A program made the translations under genes and the position numbers. 64,000 nucleotides of DNA from assembly GCF_000496695.1 (NCBI RefSeq), contig NZ_BAUJ01000005.1, positions 1 through 64,000 of the forward strand, in the 5' to 3' direction. Positions 26,289 to 35,681 of the stretch are shown here, one piece after another; the first letter of the stretch is position 1; the number at the start of each line of letters is the position of its first letter. The DNA is from Vibrio halioticoli NBRC 102217 (GTDB taxonomy: Bacteria; Pseudomonadota; Gammaproteobacteria; Enterobacterales; Vibrionaceae). The notes below the pieces were generated by a model. It was not told where the DNA came from and did no database searches. It saw only the letters and a list, made by a program, of their open reading frames with translations.

Positions 26289-26450
26289 AGATCGCGCCCA
26301 AAGTCTGCGACTACATAGAGATGTTTACCATGTAACGCCCTGACATGGTTCCAATAAACGGCTATCGCCTGTAGAGTATGCACAGTTTGATCAACAGCTA
26401 ATTGGTTAAAAGCAAATTAGTATGTATTAGGAATAAAGGATAAATAGTTC

Positions 26451-27929
26451 GTGGCTGAACAAGTGCAAACTTCGCTCCGTGTTGCGGTTATTGGTGGTGG
26501 GATCGCTGGCTCTACGACTGCGCTACATCTTGCTGAACAGCGTATAGACGTCACTTTGATTGAGCAAAGTGATGGCTTAGTTAATGGTCCACCCATTTGT
26601 CATCTTCATGCTGGTGGTAATCTTTATCGAGAGATCTCTCAACAGCAATGTACAGCGTTACTTAAGCAGTCGATTGAGACAGTGCGTCTTTTCCCGTATG
26701 CCGTGAACGCACGACCTACGGTTATTGCAACGCCACTTACTGATAGTAATGAGCCAGATGCCCTACTGCCTCGCCTTTCTGTTATCAAACAAAGCTATCA
26801 ATCCTTGGTCTCACAAGACCCTCTAAATGCCGTATTAGGCGAGCCGGACCAGTATTACTCGCAATACAGCCGTGAACAATTAGAGGCGCTTCGTGACCAC
26901 AAGCAACCCAACAATCCATCGAGTCATGACGACTGGATGATTCCCTTTGCTCAATTCGTTGACCTAGATAAGCTCAAGTATCCAGTTGTGGTTGTTCAAG
27001 AATTTGGCCTGAGCGTTTTTCGTCTTGCAGCCAGTGTCACCCTCACTCTAGAGCATCATCCTCATGCTCATTTGAAGATGGGATGTCGCTTGGAAGAGGC
27101 GCGCTATGAAAATAACCAATGGCATTTAACCTACCAGCCAAAACAGGGTGAGAAGCAACACATCGTTGTGGATTATCTGGTGAATGCCACAGGGTATAAA
27201 ACGGGCACTATAGATGACCTGACCAAGCAGTCACAAAAGCGATTCGTGGAGTTTAAGTCTGCATTCATAACGCACTGGGAAAGCAGTGGCATACACTGGC
27301 CTGAGGTGATTTTCCATGGTGAGAGAGGCACACCTCAAGGCATGGCGCAGCTAACCCCGTATAGTAATGGTTACTTTCAAGTCCACGGTATGACCGAATC
27401 TATCACCTTGTTTGACAAGGGCTTGGTAGCAAGTGAAGAACCAAGCTCACAACCTCGATTGCCATCAGAGCTTGAGGCCAAAATCACTCATGGATGGCCT
27501 GAAATGGCGATTCAACAGCGCACCCAAAATGCCATTGGACATATGAGTCAGCATATCCCCACATTTTCAAAGGCAACCGTAGGCGGAAAACCTCTTTTTG
27601 GTGCTCAGCAAATTCCAGGTGAAGATCCAAGTCTGCGCGTCGCTGATGTCTCATTCACCCAAAACAACTATGCACGGATTGAGCTGGTAAAGGCCTCATC
27701 AGCCTATCAGGCAGCACGTAAGATTAAGCAACAGTTGCAAGATTTAAGTAGTGCTGAACAAACTTTAACGGCACCTGAGATGAGTTCTGGAATCACTATC
27801 GAGCAGGCCCATCCATACTTATCAGCTTTATCCTTAGAGAAGATAGAGCTGCGAGCTAAAGCATTGGCGAGAGACAGAGGCTACCCAGAAGCCCTAGCAA
27901 TTCAAACCGGAACGGCTTCCGATAGTTGA
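26451..27929 (+). CDS. FAD-dependent oxidoreductase
   Basis: 492 residues from GTG at 26451 (AAAGGA upstream). The N-terminal dinucleotide-binding motif VAVIGGGIAGSTTALHLAE (residues 11-29) with an acidic end to beta-2 (TLIEQ) shows FAD binding; VNATGYKTGT around residue 245 is the second typical flavoprotein motif. The overall shape suggests the DadA/glucose-inhibited-division type of fold, but the substrate cannot be read. No signal peptide or membrane anchor. It stands alone in an accessory region. Confidence 0.75.
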   Translation: MAEQVQTSLRVAVIGGGIAGSTTALHLAEQRIDVTLIEQSDGLVNGPPICHLHAGGNLYREISQQQCTALLKQSIETVRLFPYAVNARPTVIATPLTDSNEPDALLPRLSVIKQSYQSLVSQDPLNAVLGEPDQYYSQYSREQLEALRDHKQPNNPSSHDDWMIPFAQFVDLDKLKYPVVVVQEFGLSVFRLAASVTLTLEHHPHAHLKMGCRLEEARYENNQWHLTYQPKQGEKQHIVVDYLVNATGYKTGTIDDLTKQSQKRFVEFKSAFITHWESSGIHWPEVIFHGERGTPQGMAQLTPYSNGYFQVHGMTESITLFDKGLVASEEPSSQPRLPSELEAKITHGWPEMAIQQRTQNAIGHMSQHIPTFSKATVGGKPLFGAQQIPGEDPSLRVADVSFTQNNYARIELVKASSAYQAARKIKQQLQDLSSAEQTLTAPEMSSGITIEQAHPYLSALSLEKIELRAKALARDRGYPEALAIQTGTASDS

Positions 27930-28303
27930 TAGTTTGGTTGGTGAGTTATTTAGAGGCCTGTTGCGACCTGAGTTGAGAGAGTGCGGATCGTTAGGTGATC
28001 GCGCTGAGAAGTTTTGGGGAAATCGAATTACAAATCAAAACACATTCTGATTTTTCAGACTGCCTTGGGTAATTCAGCAGACATAAAGGTGGCTAAATTC
28101 ACTATGCCACTACAAACCGAATTTATTGAACCAAAAAGAACGGCATCGGTTTGAAAATCATCACTATTCATATATGGAACAACAAAACAGAATAGCAACC
28201 AAAAGTATCATAAAGAAACATTCATCGCTTTACTTTGGTGATATATGGTACTAAAGTGCATATTAATGGTATTTACTTTCAAATATGACACATCAGGTAA
28301 AAT
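27930..28303. other. Intergenic region upstream of hipBST
   Basis: 374 bp, AT-rich, presumably with the hipB promoter near its right end. Two ATGGTA direct repeats lie near 28240-28270. I recognise no clear HipB operator palindrome, gene or RNA. Confidence 0.35.
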
Positions 28304-28612
28304 ATGAATCCCAAACTCTTCCAACTTCGTAAAGAACTACAGCACATATCAGCTAATATGGAAGAAATACTCTCTGATATAGAAGATGCATCAAATTCAC
28401 CTGTTCCCTCCTATTCAATATTTGATAAAAAACTACTTATCAATGATTTACGAGAGAGAAGGAAAGGCATTTCTTATGAAGATCTAGAATTACAGACAGA
28501 TATATCTCGTTCTACATTGATGAGGATAATGAAAGATCCAGCAAATACTTCACTAGAGAATTTTTTAGTTGTCGCGAACGAATTAGGGATGAAAATTTGG
28601 ATCGAAAAGTAA
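28304..28612 (+). CDS. hipB: HipB-type antitoxin/regulator of a HipBST module
   Basis: 102 residues. The C-terminal half is a Cro/CI-type helix-turn-helix (SYEDLELQTDISRSTLMRIM, then SLENFLVVANELGMKIWI). The N-terminal half is an extension predicted to be helical (MNPKLFQLRKELQHISANMEE). In hipBST systems HipB binds the operator and augments HipS. The gene overlaps hipS by 16 bp. Length fits the family (about 105). Confidence 0.85.
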   Translation: MNPKLFQLRKELQHISANMEEILSDIEDASNSPVPSYSIFDKKLLINDLRERRKGISYEDLELQTDISRSTLMRIMKDPANTSLENFLVVANELGMKIWIEK

Positions 28613-28914
28613 AAGTGCTACTTTACGGTGAGTTTTGTGGTGTTTTAACTCAGAGTGCAACTGGTTATGTGTTCGAGTATGACAAAAACTATCGAGGTCA
28701 ATCTCTATCGCTTAGCTTACCAGTGAGTACACGCCGATTTGAAACTGAACAACTACATCCGTATTTTCAGAGTCTGGCACCTGAAGGCTGGCTTAAGAGA
28801 AGTTTCTCTGAACAACAGAAAATTGATGAGCGTGACATATTGGGTATGTTAATCGCCAATGGTTATGATCTGCTTGGAGCTGTTCAATTAATGAGGCTGG
28901 ATGATGTATCCTAG
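28597..28914 (+). CDS. hipS: HipS antitoxin (stand-alone HipA N-domain)
   Basis: 105 residues equal to the N-terminal subdomain 1 of HipA: LLYGEFCGVLTQSATGYVFEYD, SLSLPVSTRRFE and PYFQSLAPEGWLKRSF. In three-gene hipBST systems this small protein, not HipB, neutralises the kinase. It starts with TTG at 28597 inside hipB and ends 14 bp inside hipT, so all three are translationally coupled. Confidence 0.87.
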   Translation: MDRKVKVLLYGEFCGVLTQSATGYVFEYDKNYRGQSLSLSLPVSTRRFETEQLHPYFQSLAPEGWLKRSFSEQQKIDERDILGMLIANGYDLLGAVQLMRLDDVS

Positions 28915-29950
28915 TGATAGAAGCTTAATAAGTCTTGCACTACTTGATAGCAATACTCGCTATCAAGATGAATATTTACGATCAGAAGTAAAAGAACTAT
29001 TAGGTTCTAGTCGAAACAAGATGCAACTTCCCTTTACTCGTGAAGACTTTTTAATCGAAGGTCCAATAAAACAGAAAGGCATGAGTATATCGGGCTATCA
29101 ACCGAAGTTATCGTTAGCACTTGATGCAGATGGTTTGTTAAACATGGTTGAGCATCAAGCGCAATTTATCCTTAAACCTTCGCCACAAAATTTCCCAAAT
29201 CTCGCGGCTAATGAGCACGCTACCATGCTCGCTATGAAGCAATTAGGCTTTGATCTGCCACCATTTGGTTTGGTGCGCTTTAAAAGTGAATTATCTGACG
29301 GTGAAGTTGCATTTTTAATTCGTCGTTACGATCGTCGACTATTTGATAAAGAAGTGATTCATCAAGAACAACTTGATGGTGCTATGGGAGTAGCAGAAAA
29401 ATACGGCAAGATTAAAAATGATGACGAAGGCTATATTAGCTACGAACAAGCTTGTCTGTTTATGATTAGAAATATAGATTCAAGCCTTGCGTTTAAGCGT
29501 GAGCTTTTCAACCGTGTTTTAGCGGCCTATTTTCTAGGTAATAACGATCTACATCTTCGTAATTTCGGCTTGTTACACCCTCTAGGCCAAAAGGCTACGC
29601 TCGCACCAGTGTATGATTATGTTTCAGTTGCGCCTTACAAAGGTTATATCGCAAATGAAAACAGCTTAGCGCTACCGTTACTGGCTGAGGAAGAAGGCAA
29701 CAACAATGCGTCAAGTGGCCAACATTCTCACTGCACTTATACCGGTTATGATTTTTTGAATTTTGGTGAAAAGATTGGATTGAGCCGAAAGTTGGCTCAG
29801 AAGTTGATAACGACTTTGTTAAAGCAAAAGAATAAAATCAAATGTATCTATCAAGATAGCCTTATGCCGAAAGCAGATGTAGATAAAGTTTTGGAATGGA
29901 TTGATAGTCGCGAACGTTATTTGCAAGTAAATCAACATGTTGATATTTGA
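28901..29950 (+). CDS. hipT: HipT serine/threonine-protein kinase toxin
   Basis: 349 residues, lacking the HipA N-domain (encoded separately as hipS). The glycine-rich loop has the Ser-x-Ser pair SIS at residues 62-64 before GYQPKLSLAL; in E. coli O127 HipT these serines are autophosphorylated. Catalytic residues are in GNNDLHLRNF (Asp216, Asn221), and the metal-binding Asp239 is in VYDY. The E. coli HipT targets tryptophanyl-tRNA synthetase and causes growth arrest; the same target is plausible but inferred. Possible starts are the two ATGs at 28901 and 28904. Confidence 0.9.
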   Translation: MMYPSDRSLISLALLDSNTRYQDEYLRSEVKELLGSSRNKMQLPFTREDFLIEGPIKQKGMSISGYQPKLSLALDADGLLNMVEHQAQFILKPSPQNFPNLAANEHATMLAMKQLGFDLPPFGLVRFKSELSDGEVAFLIRRYDRRLFDKEVIHQEQLDGAMGVAEKYGKIKNDDEGYISYEQACLFMIRNIDSSLAFKRELFNRVLAAYFLGNNDLHLRNFGLLHPLGQKATLAPVYDYVSVAPYKGYIANENSLALPLLAEEEGNNNASSGQHSHCTYTGYDFLNFGEKIGLSRKLAQKLITTLLKQKNKIKCIYQDSLMPKADVDKVLEWIDSRERYLQVNQHVDI

Positions 29951-30062
29951 CGACTCCCATTTCAGATAGAGATTTTGTGCGACGCCTCTTTGATAAGAGG
30001 AGTCGCTGCTCTAGAAAACTGGACGAGTAACTATCTAAAGTGCATTTTCATTTGCATCGACG

Positions 30063-30590
30063 CTACCACGTAAAACCGACAGTCACAGTCGCCACACTTT
30101 CATCATATTCACCAAAACGGTCTTCAAGTTTATCGGCTTCCCATCGATGCTCTGCCACTTCAACGTCTAGGTAAAACATTTTCCATGTTGAATGTACGCC
30201 TGCGCCGTATCTGACCGTTCCGCTAGCCAGTAGATCTTTGGCGGCTTGCTCGTCGATAATTTGCAGCTCGTAGCCTATTAGTGCGTACGGTTTGATGGTG
30301 AAATCTTGGCCTAAGTGAAACTTCCAACCGGCTTCAAGTTCAGTACCGACAAAGTAACCGTCATCACTGTTATATTGTGGCGTATCTTGCTCGATAACAG
30401 AGTCACCTTTACCTCCATATAGAGAACCACCAAATATCTCACCATTGTATCCGAGCTCAACAATTGCGGTATCACCTTGAACGTTACTGCCATGCGAGGT
30501 GCCGCCACCAACGTACCAATCGGTATTGGCCAATACGCTGGTTGAAGTAAGTAATGCTAGAACAGATACAATGTTAGAGATTGTTTTCAT
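30063..30590 (-). CDS. Small outer-membrane beta-barrel protein
   Basis: 175 residues from ATG at 30590, with AGGAAAG upstream (a more upstream in-frame start would put that site inside the gene). A signal peptide (MKTISNIVSVLALLTSTSVLA) precedes the mature protein. Alternating polar/aromatic strands and a C-terminal aromatic residue in VTVGFTW are the marks of a BAM-inserted barrel of about eight strands. It belongs to the OmpA-barrel/OprF-like or outer-membrane-beta-barrel superfamily; no specific function can be assigned. Confidence 0.75.
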   Translation of the reverse strand: MKTISNIVSVLALLTSTSVLANTDWYVGGGTSHGSNVQGDTAIVELGYNGEIFGGSLYGGKGDSVIEQDTPQYNSDDGYFVGTELEAGWKFHLGQDFTIKPYALIGYELQIIDEQAAKDLLASGTVRYGAGVHSTWKMFYLDVEVAEHRWEADKLEDRFGEYDESVATVTVGFTW

Positions 30591-30830
30591 TTGATCTTTC
30601 CTCATACAGATTCTTTGCAAAATCAGAGCTTAGGGTCTTGTTGTTGAGCACAAGATACCTATGCCATACCCTGCAATCAAAGATCGAATATGCATACCTG
30701 TTATGTGTTCAGGTAATTTGATATGAGTTCAGAAGTAAAGAATTTAGGGGATATGAATAAGGTAAACAGCAATAGTACAAAATGCCTTTATGCTCCTGCA
30801 TTGTTTCATCGATAACCATAATGAAAAGCT

Positions 30831-31238
30831 TTAATCCACATCCTGACAAAATCGAAATAAATAACCGTCAGGTGTTTGAACAATAAACTGTTTTTGCGTG
30901 ATCACAGCATGGCCACATTGATATTCCTTTGACTCCATAGCCAAATAGATTGAATCCGCGGCCCTTGCTCTAACGTTGCCATACAGTGCCTCTATATCAG
31001 TCACATCCCACTGAAAGTTTATGCCTCGTCCTAGTGGAAAATCTAAACGGCCCGAAGTCCATTTGCGGCTATTTCCTTTGAGACCTTCTAGCATCAAATC
31101 AACACCCTCACAGGTAAGGTAGGCAAAGTCTTCTTCAGGACGCTCGTACTTCACCGAGAAGCCTAATACGTCGATAAAATAAGATTTACTGATGCTCATA
31201 TCGAAGCAATACAATTCTGGTACAACTCGTAGTGTCAT
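30831..31238 (-). CDS. VOC-family (glyoxalase/bleomycin-resistance) protein
   Basis: 135 residues with the two beta-alpha-beta-beta-beta units of the vicinal-oxygen-chelate fold: ELYCFDMSISKSYFIDVLGF at the start and TPDGYLFRFCQD at the end. Members of the BLMT-like subgroup bind small toxic compounds. The usual first metal ligand is not a His here (ELYC), so metal-dependent catalysis is doubtful and sequestration more likely. No operon partner. Confidence 0.8.
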   Translation of the reverse strand: MTLRVVPELYCFDMSISKSYFIDVLGFSVKYERPEEDFAYLTCEGVDLMLEGLKGNSRKWTSGRLDFPLGRGINFQWDVTDIEALYGNVRARAADSIYLAMESKEYQCGHAVITQKQFIVQTPDGYLFRFCQDVD

Positions 31239-31304
31239 AATCGCCTTATTCGCTATCGCTGATGTCTGCGTAAATTAAAACAAGCAGGCCTATGTTCCTC
31301 ATCC

Positions 31305-32231
31305 CTACTCCATACGCTCTTGTTCAATAACCAGCCTCACTTGTCGCTCAAGCCACGAAATCAATGCTGAATTCGTGTACTTGGTATGAAAATAACAAAA
31401 CACCGTAAAAGACATTTGCTCTCCGTTTACTATAGGGGTAAGCGCTTTTAGATTTGGGAAGCGTTTTAGAGGGAACAAATCGGAGTGCGGCATAAAGAAG
31501 TCGGTATGTTCTATTACATCGACCACTGCCATCACGAACTCAGAGCGAAAACCTATCGTTGGTGTTAACCCTTGTTCTTTCATTACATCTGCGGCCAGTG
31601 TTTTATTGTCATTCCACCCCGCAGTATGAATGGATGCTATCGCAAATGGCTCTAGCGCTTTTGGCGTTACTTCGCTGTGAGTTAGGGGATGATCTTTTCT
31701 GACGATAACCCGGCTATTAAGCTCTACTAAGGCTCTGGCGCTGACGCTTTGGATTAGCTTTTGCTCCATACTGATGCCAAATAAAATCTCGCCGCTACGG
31801 ATATCATTTAATGTTTCTTTGTTCCACCCGATGAGCTCTATGGTGGCATTGGGAGCAACCAGTTTTAGATGTTGAAATAGCGCGCCAGATAAAGAGGTCA
31901 ACACAATTGGCGCTACTGCTATTTTTAATGCGCCGCTTAGCTCTGCTGCGGCAAACTCGGTTTTTTCATTTAATACTGTAGCTAAGCCATCTAAAAATGG
32001 CGCTATCTTTTGCGCCAAATCGACCGCAAATGGAGTGGCGGTTAGGCCTTGCGGGGCTTTGACAAACAACTCATCTTGAAAATGAAACCTTAACTTTTAC
32101 AGAGCCTGGCTAATGGCGGGCTGGGAAACAAACAGTCGCTCCGATGCTTTACGCATATTGAGCTCTTGGCTCAATACTAAAAATGTTTTGAGCAGATTAA
32201 GATCCAGCGTATTAAAACGATCTTTTGCCAT
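31305..32231 (-). pseudogene. LysR-family regulator interrupted by a nonsense codon
   Basis: From ATG at 32231 the frame encodes the LysR helix-turn-helix (TFLVLSQELNMRKASERL, then SQPAISQAL) and meets TAA at codon 45 (32097-32099), where the family has a residue such as Gln or Ser. It then continues without a break as KLRFHFQDELFVKAP and a complete effector domain to 31305, 308 sense codons in all. The reading frame is otherwise intact, so the lesion is recent or read through. The divergent gene at 32465 (an outer-membrane protein) would be the usual target. Confidence 0.82.
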
Positions 32232-32464
32232 TAGTTTTCCCTCTCAATGGACAGTGTGCGATGTCATCCCTCTCTCATTTCACAGTAAGTCATTTCTATT
32301 TTTACAACAAGGCAGTTCGAGTAATTCTATATACTAATAAGCTGCAACTATCAGCTACATTAGCACTGCTAATTAGCCTAATAACGGGAATAAAAACACA
32401 ATAGCGCAGCAAAGCAAGGAGCTATTGAGAAGAAAGGATTGGTTTTCCCCAGTTAAGGCTAAGC

Positions 32465-33010
32465 ATGAAAAATTTAATCACTACTGTTACCACCGTTATT
32501 GCATTCTCATTACTATCGACCGCTGTTCAGGCGAACATGTCTGAGCCAGCTCATCGTGTTGGCGTGGGTTACAACAGTACTAACACCTCGGAATGGTTAA
32601 CAAAATCCGACAAATGGGGGGATGGCATTCGACTAGAATACGGTTATGAGCTTAACGAGATACTTGGCATTAACCTTTCTTACTCACAAAACAAAGACAC
32701 CTTTTTACTTGCTGAACACACCACAGATCTTGACGGCTACAATATTAAAATCGACACCGATATTGGCTATAAAATCCATATGAATGGCTTTGCCATTAAG
32801 CCTTACGGAATTTTAGGGCTAGCTCGACAATCTGAAACTCGAACGCTAAACAGTACGAAATATCGCTTCAATGAAATTAGTTTTGTGACTGGCGCAGGCC
32901 TCAGAGCAGATCTCAATCAGCACCTGTACTCGGACTTTCGATTTGATTTCTCGCGCTACGATGATAACGAATATTACACAGTCTCTTGGACACTTGGTTA
33001 CCTGTTTTAA
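32465..33010 (+). CDS. Small outer-membrane beta-barrel protein
   Basis: 181 residues. Signal peptide MKNLITTVTTVIAFSLLSTA with AxA cleavage (VQA) near residue 23, then about eight amphipathic strands and a C-terminal aromatic residue (SWTLGYLF) for outer-membrane insertion. It belongs to the same broad barrel superfamily as the gene at 30063, though the two are clearly diverged. It is divergent from the disrupted LysR gene, which may have regulated it. Confidence 0.78.
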   Translation: MKNLITTVTTVIAFSLLSTAVQANMSEPAHRVGVGYNSTNTSEWLTKSDKWGDGIRLEYGYELNEILGINLSYSQNKDTFLLAEHTTDLDGYNIKIDTDIGYKIHMNGFAIKPYGILGLARQSETRTLNSTKYRFNEISFVTGAGLRADLNQHLYSDFRFDFSRYDDNEYYTVSWTLGYLF

Positions 33011-33169
33011 TCGCCCCGTCGCACCTATGATCCAACACAATGCTACGACCAAAGCCACTGCTTATGCAGTGGCTTTACTATTTTTCCTACACTGAAAATT
33101 AGAGTCACAATAAAATGTATTGATATGTTAATATGCACGTAGATTGGTAACAAATCCTAAGGATGGGAC

Positions 33170-33754
33170 GTGCGAAATCAACCGTGGCCAAAACAACAGC
33201 AACGAAAGCAACAGCAAGGATTTACCTTAATAGAGCTAATAGTGGCACTTGTCATTGTTGCAACACTGGCGGTAGTGGCTGCTCCGCGCTTTCTTAACTT
33301 CTCAAACAATGCCTTTGAAGCCAGTATCAAAGGGGTTGAAGCCGCTCTAGCATCCTCACTTTCTTTTGCCGATGCAAAAATTGCCATCGACAATGCAGAC
33401 ACCTCCATTGACTACCAAGGTCAAACCATTTCACTGACCGGTGGAATGCCGGCCGCCAGCGCAGGAACACTGCGTGCACTGCTTAATATTGAAGTTCCCC
33501 CTTCATGGACGCGCAATTGGCAAACCGTTCCTTGTAGTGAACCTGAATTTTGCATTTTAGGAAATATGTTTCCCGGCAAGAATGGTTATGTTGCGGTGCC
33601 AGATTATCCTCTGACGCAAAATGGCGGACAAGATCGTGCCTCTTATATTTGGCCAAGAGGCTATGTGCTGAAATCCAATGGTTGCTACGCGTTTTATATT
33701 AATGAAGCAACTAAAGGCGTTTATTATTCTGGTTCCATTGTCGAAGGTTGTTAA
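33170..33754 (+). CDS. Type IV pilin-like / pseudopilin protein
   Basis: 194 residues from GTG at 33170 (AAGGATGGG upstream). A prepilin leader ends at Gly17, followed by FTLIELIVALVIVATLA with the conserved Glu at position +5, the substrate pattern for PilD prepilin peptidase. The leader is unusually rich in Gln, Lys and Arg (QQQRKQQQ). Two Cys pairs (in PCSEPEFC and NGCYAF...EGC) could give disulfides. No pilus assembly genes are nearby, so it is a solitary pilin, MSHA-like in style, that would use machinery encoded elsewhere. Confidence 0.85.
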   Translation: MRNQPWPKQQQRKQQQGFTLIELIVALVIVATLAVVAAPRFLNFSNNAFEASIKGVEAALASSLSFADAKIAIDNADTSIDYQGQTISLTGGMPAASAGTLRALLNIEVPPSWTRNWQTVPCSEPEFCILGNMFPGKNGYVAVPDYPLTQNGGQDRASYIWPRGYVLKSNGCYAFYINEATKGVYYSGSIVEGC

Positions 33755-33996
33755 GCTTGGAGGTTGAGCGGTTAAACTCTGGCGACTAGTAATACCTAAC
33801 CATGATTACCACCGATTAAAACCCCGCAAAACAAGCTACAAACCAATTACACTAAGACCCCACAAATGCAACAAGGTGACTAACCTCCGATATTTGCAAA
33901 TCTGTCCTGTTGTGCAATTTATTTCCTATACAGATCATAAAAAGTACATAGCAACAAACGTACTATGAGGACAGTCATTAGCATAAAGGAGTGGTT

Positions 33997-35418
33997 ATGT
34001 TTTATGTGCACATGTTGTTACTTTTAGCCGTTATATTTGTCGGAATCCGCTATGGCGGTATTGCGTTTGGCTTGCTTGGCGGATTAGGCGTTTCTGTTCT
34101 CAGTTTTGTATTTGGTATTGCGCCGGGTCAACCGCCTATCGGGGTCATGCTGATCATCCTTGCTGTAGTTGCCGCATCCGCCACACTTGAAGCCACTGGC
34201 GGCCTCAAATTATTGGTTAAATATGCTGAGATCCTGCTAAGGAAACACCCTTCAAAAGTGGTTTTTTTAGGGCCGTTATGTACCTATTTCTTAACGGTAT
34301 TGGTCGGCACAGGTCACTCCGTCTACCCTCTATTACCAGTAATATACGATGTCAGTATAAAGCGTGGTATTCGCCCCGAAAGACCGATGGCTATCTCAAC
34401 CGTCGCCTCTCAAATGGGTATTACTGCTAGCCCTATTGCGGCGGCAGCGGCGGTAGTTATGGCAACAGCGGCAAGTAATAATCTGGATATTACCTTAGGT
34501 CAGGTATTGCTAGTCACTATTCCTGCAACGCTTACAGGCGTTCTTTTAGCCGCCACTTGGAGCCTTAAACGCGGTAAAGATCTTAGCGAAGACCCTGAGT
34601 TTTTAGAGCGTTGTAAAGATCCTCAATTTAAAGCGCAACTTATCGATACCAGTGAAACAAGCACCCACACAAAAGGGGCACACGAAGACAAACAAGCAAA
34701 ACGAGGCTTAACCGTATTCTTGCTTGGTATCCTCACTGTAATTTGTATTGCGATGTTTGGTAAAGATATTGGCTTGCTACCAAAAGGGGTCAGCACCTCG
34801 ACTGCGCTCCAATTTTTGATGTTGTCAGTAGGCGCTATCATTTTGCTTACCACCAATGTTGACCCGAAAAAAATCGTAAAAACTAACGTCTTTATCGCAG
34901 GAATGAGTGCGGTCATCATCATCTTTGGTATTGCCTGGATGAGTGACACCATCATTGCGCACAATAAACCATATATCATTGGTTTGGTTGAAGATATCGT
35001 GCAAACACATCCGTGGACCTTTGCCATTGCGATGTATGCATCATCTGTGTTTTTGAAGAGTCAAGCGGCCGTGCTCACCATCATGTTGCCGCTTGGCTTT
35101 GCGTTAGGGATCCCAGCTGAAGTGCTTATTGGCGTGCTACCCGCTTGTTACGCTTACTATTTTTTCCCATTTTACCCATCCGATCTGGCGGCCATCACCT
35201 TTGATCGCTCTGGGACAACTCAGATAGGTAAATACATACTCAACCATAGCTTCTTAATTCCAGGCTTCATTGGTGTGATTAGTGCAACTGCTATCGGCTA
35301 TGCATTATCCACCGGCATTTTGCCTCTATGGTTGTGGGCGATAGTAGTCGGTGGGCTTACCTTTGCGGTAAACAGTTATATGAATCGTCTTAGTTCAAAG
35401 ACATTGGAGTTAGCGTAG
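33997..35418 (+). CDS. Anaerobic C4-dicarboxylate transporter, DcuA/DcuB family
   Basis: 473 residues with about ten hydrophobic segments. MLLLLAVIFVGIRYGGIAFGLLGG, ATLEATGGLKLLV, GTGHSVYPLLPVIYDV and STVASQMGITASPIAAA are strongly diagnostic of Dcu carriers, which exchange fumarate, aspartate, malate and succinate in anaerobic metabolism. A longer cytoplasmic loop near residues 200-230 makes it slightly longer than DcuA/B (433-446). ATG at 33997 with AAGGAG five bases before is preferred to GTG 33991. It is followed by a strong terminator. Confidence 0.88.
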   Translation: MFYVHMLLLLAVIFVGIRYGGIAFGLLGGLGVSVLSFVFGIAPGQPPIGVMLIILAVVAASATLEATGGLKLLVKYAEILLRKHPSKVVFLGPLCTYFLTVLVGTGHSVYPLLPVIYDVSIKRGIRPERPMAISTVASQMGITASPIAAAAAVVMATAASNNLDITLGQVLLVTIPATLTGVLLAATWSLKRGKDLSEDPEFLERCKDPQFKAQLIDTSETSTHTKGAHEDKQAKRGLTVFLLGILTVICIAMFGKDIGLLPKGVSTSTALQFLMLSVGAIILLTTNVDPKKIVKTNVFIAGMSAVIIIFGIAWMSDTIIAHNKPYIIGLVEDIVQTHPWTFAIAMYASSVFLKSQAAVLTIMLPLGFALGIPAEVLIGVLPACYAYYFFPFYPSDLAAITFDRSGTTQIGKYILNHSFLIPGFIGVISATAIGYALSTGILPLWLWAIVVGGLTFAVNSYMNRLSSKTLELA

Positions 35419-35486
35419 TAGCGATGCTTTAACAAAAACGCACTTAATTAGTGCGAGGTACCCCAACACTGATCCCCCGTAAAAAG

Positions 35487-35520
35487 AAAACCCGAGAACT
35501 GAACAAGTTCTCGGGTTTTT
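35487..35520 (+). terminator. Terminator after the Dcu-type gene
   Basis: A 14-bp perfect stem (35487-35500 with 35506-35519), GAACA loop, and T tail. Confidence 0.92.
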
Positions 35521-35552
35521 TATGCACCACTAATAATGCGGGGGCAGAATGC

Positions 35553-35575
35553 GGGGTCAGGTCTTGAAATTTGCA
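35553..35575 (+). repeat. REP element 2
   Basis: GGGGTCAGGTCTTG...TTTGCA, exact to the family consensus, between the Dcu-type gene and the TraF-like gene. Confidence 0.93.
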
Positions 35576-35681
35576 TCGAGGCACAAAAGCGATTACCGGC
35601 AGCACATTGATGACTGTTAATCGATAGACATAAGTCAAATGTATCCCTGATAACCTTCGCTTCTACGGAATGACTCTTATA

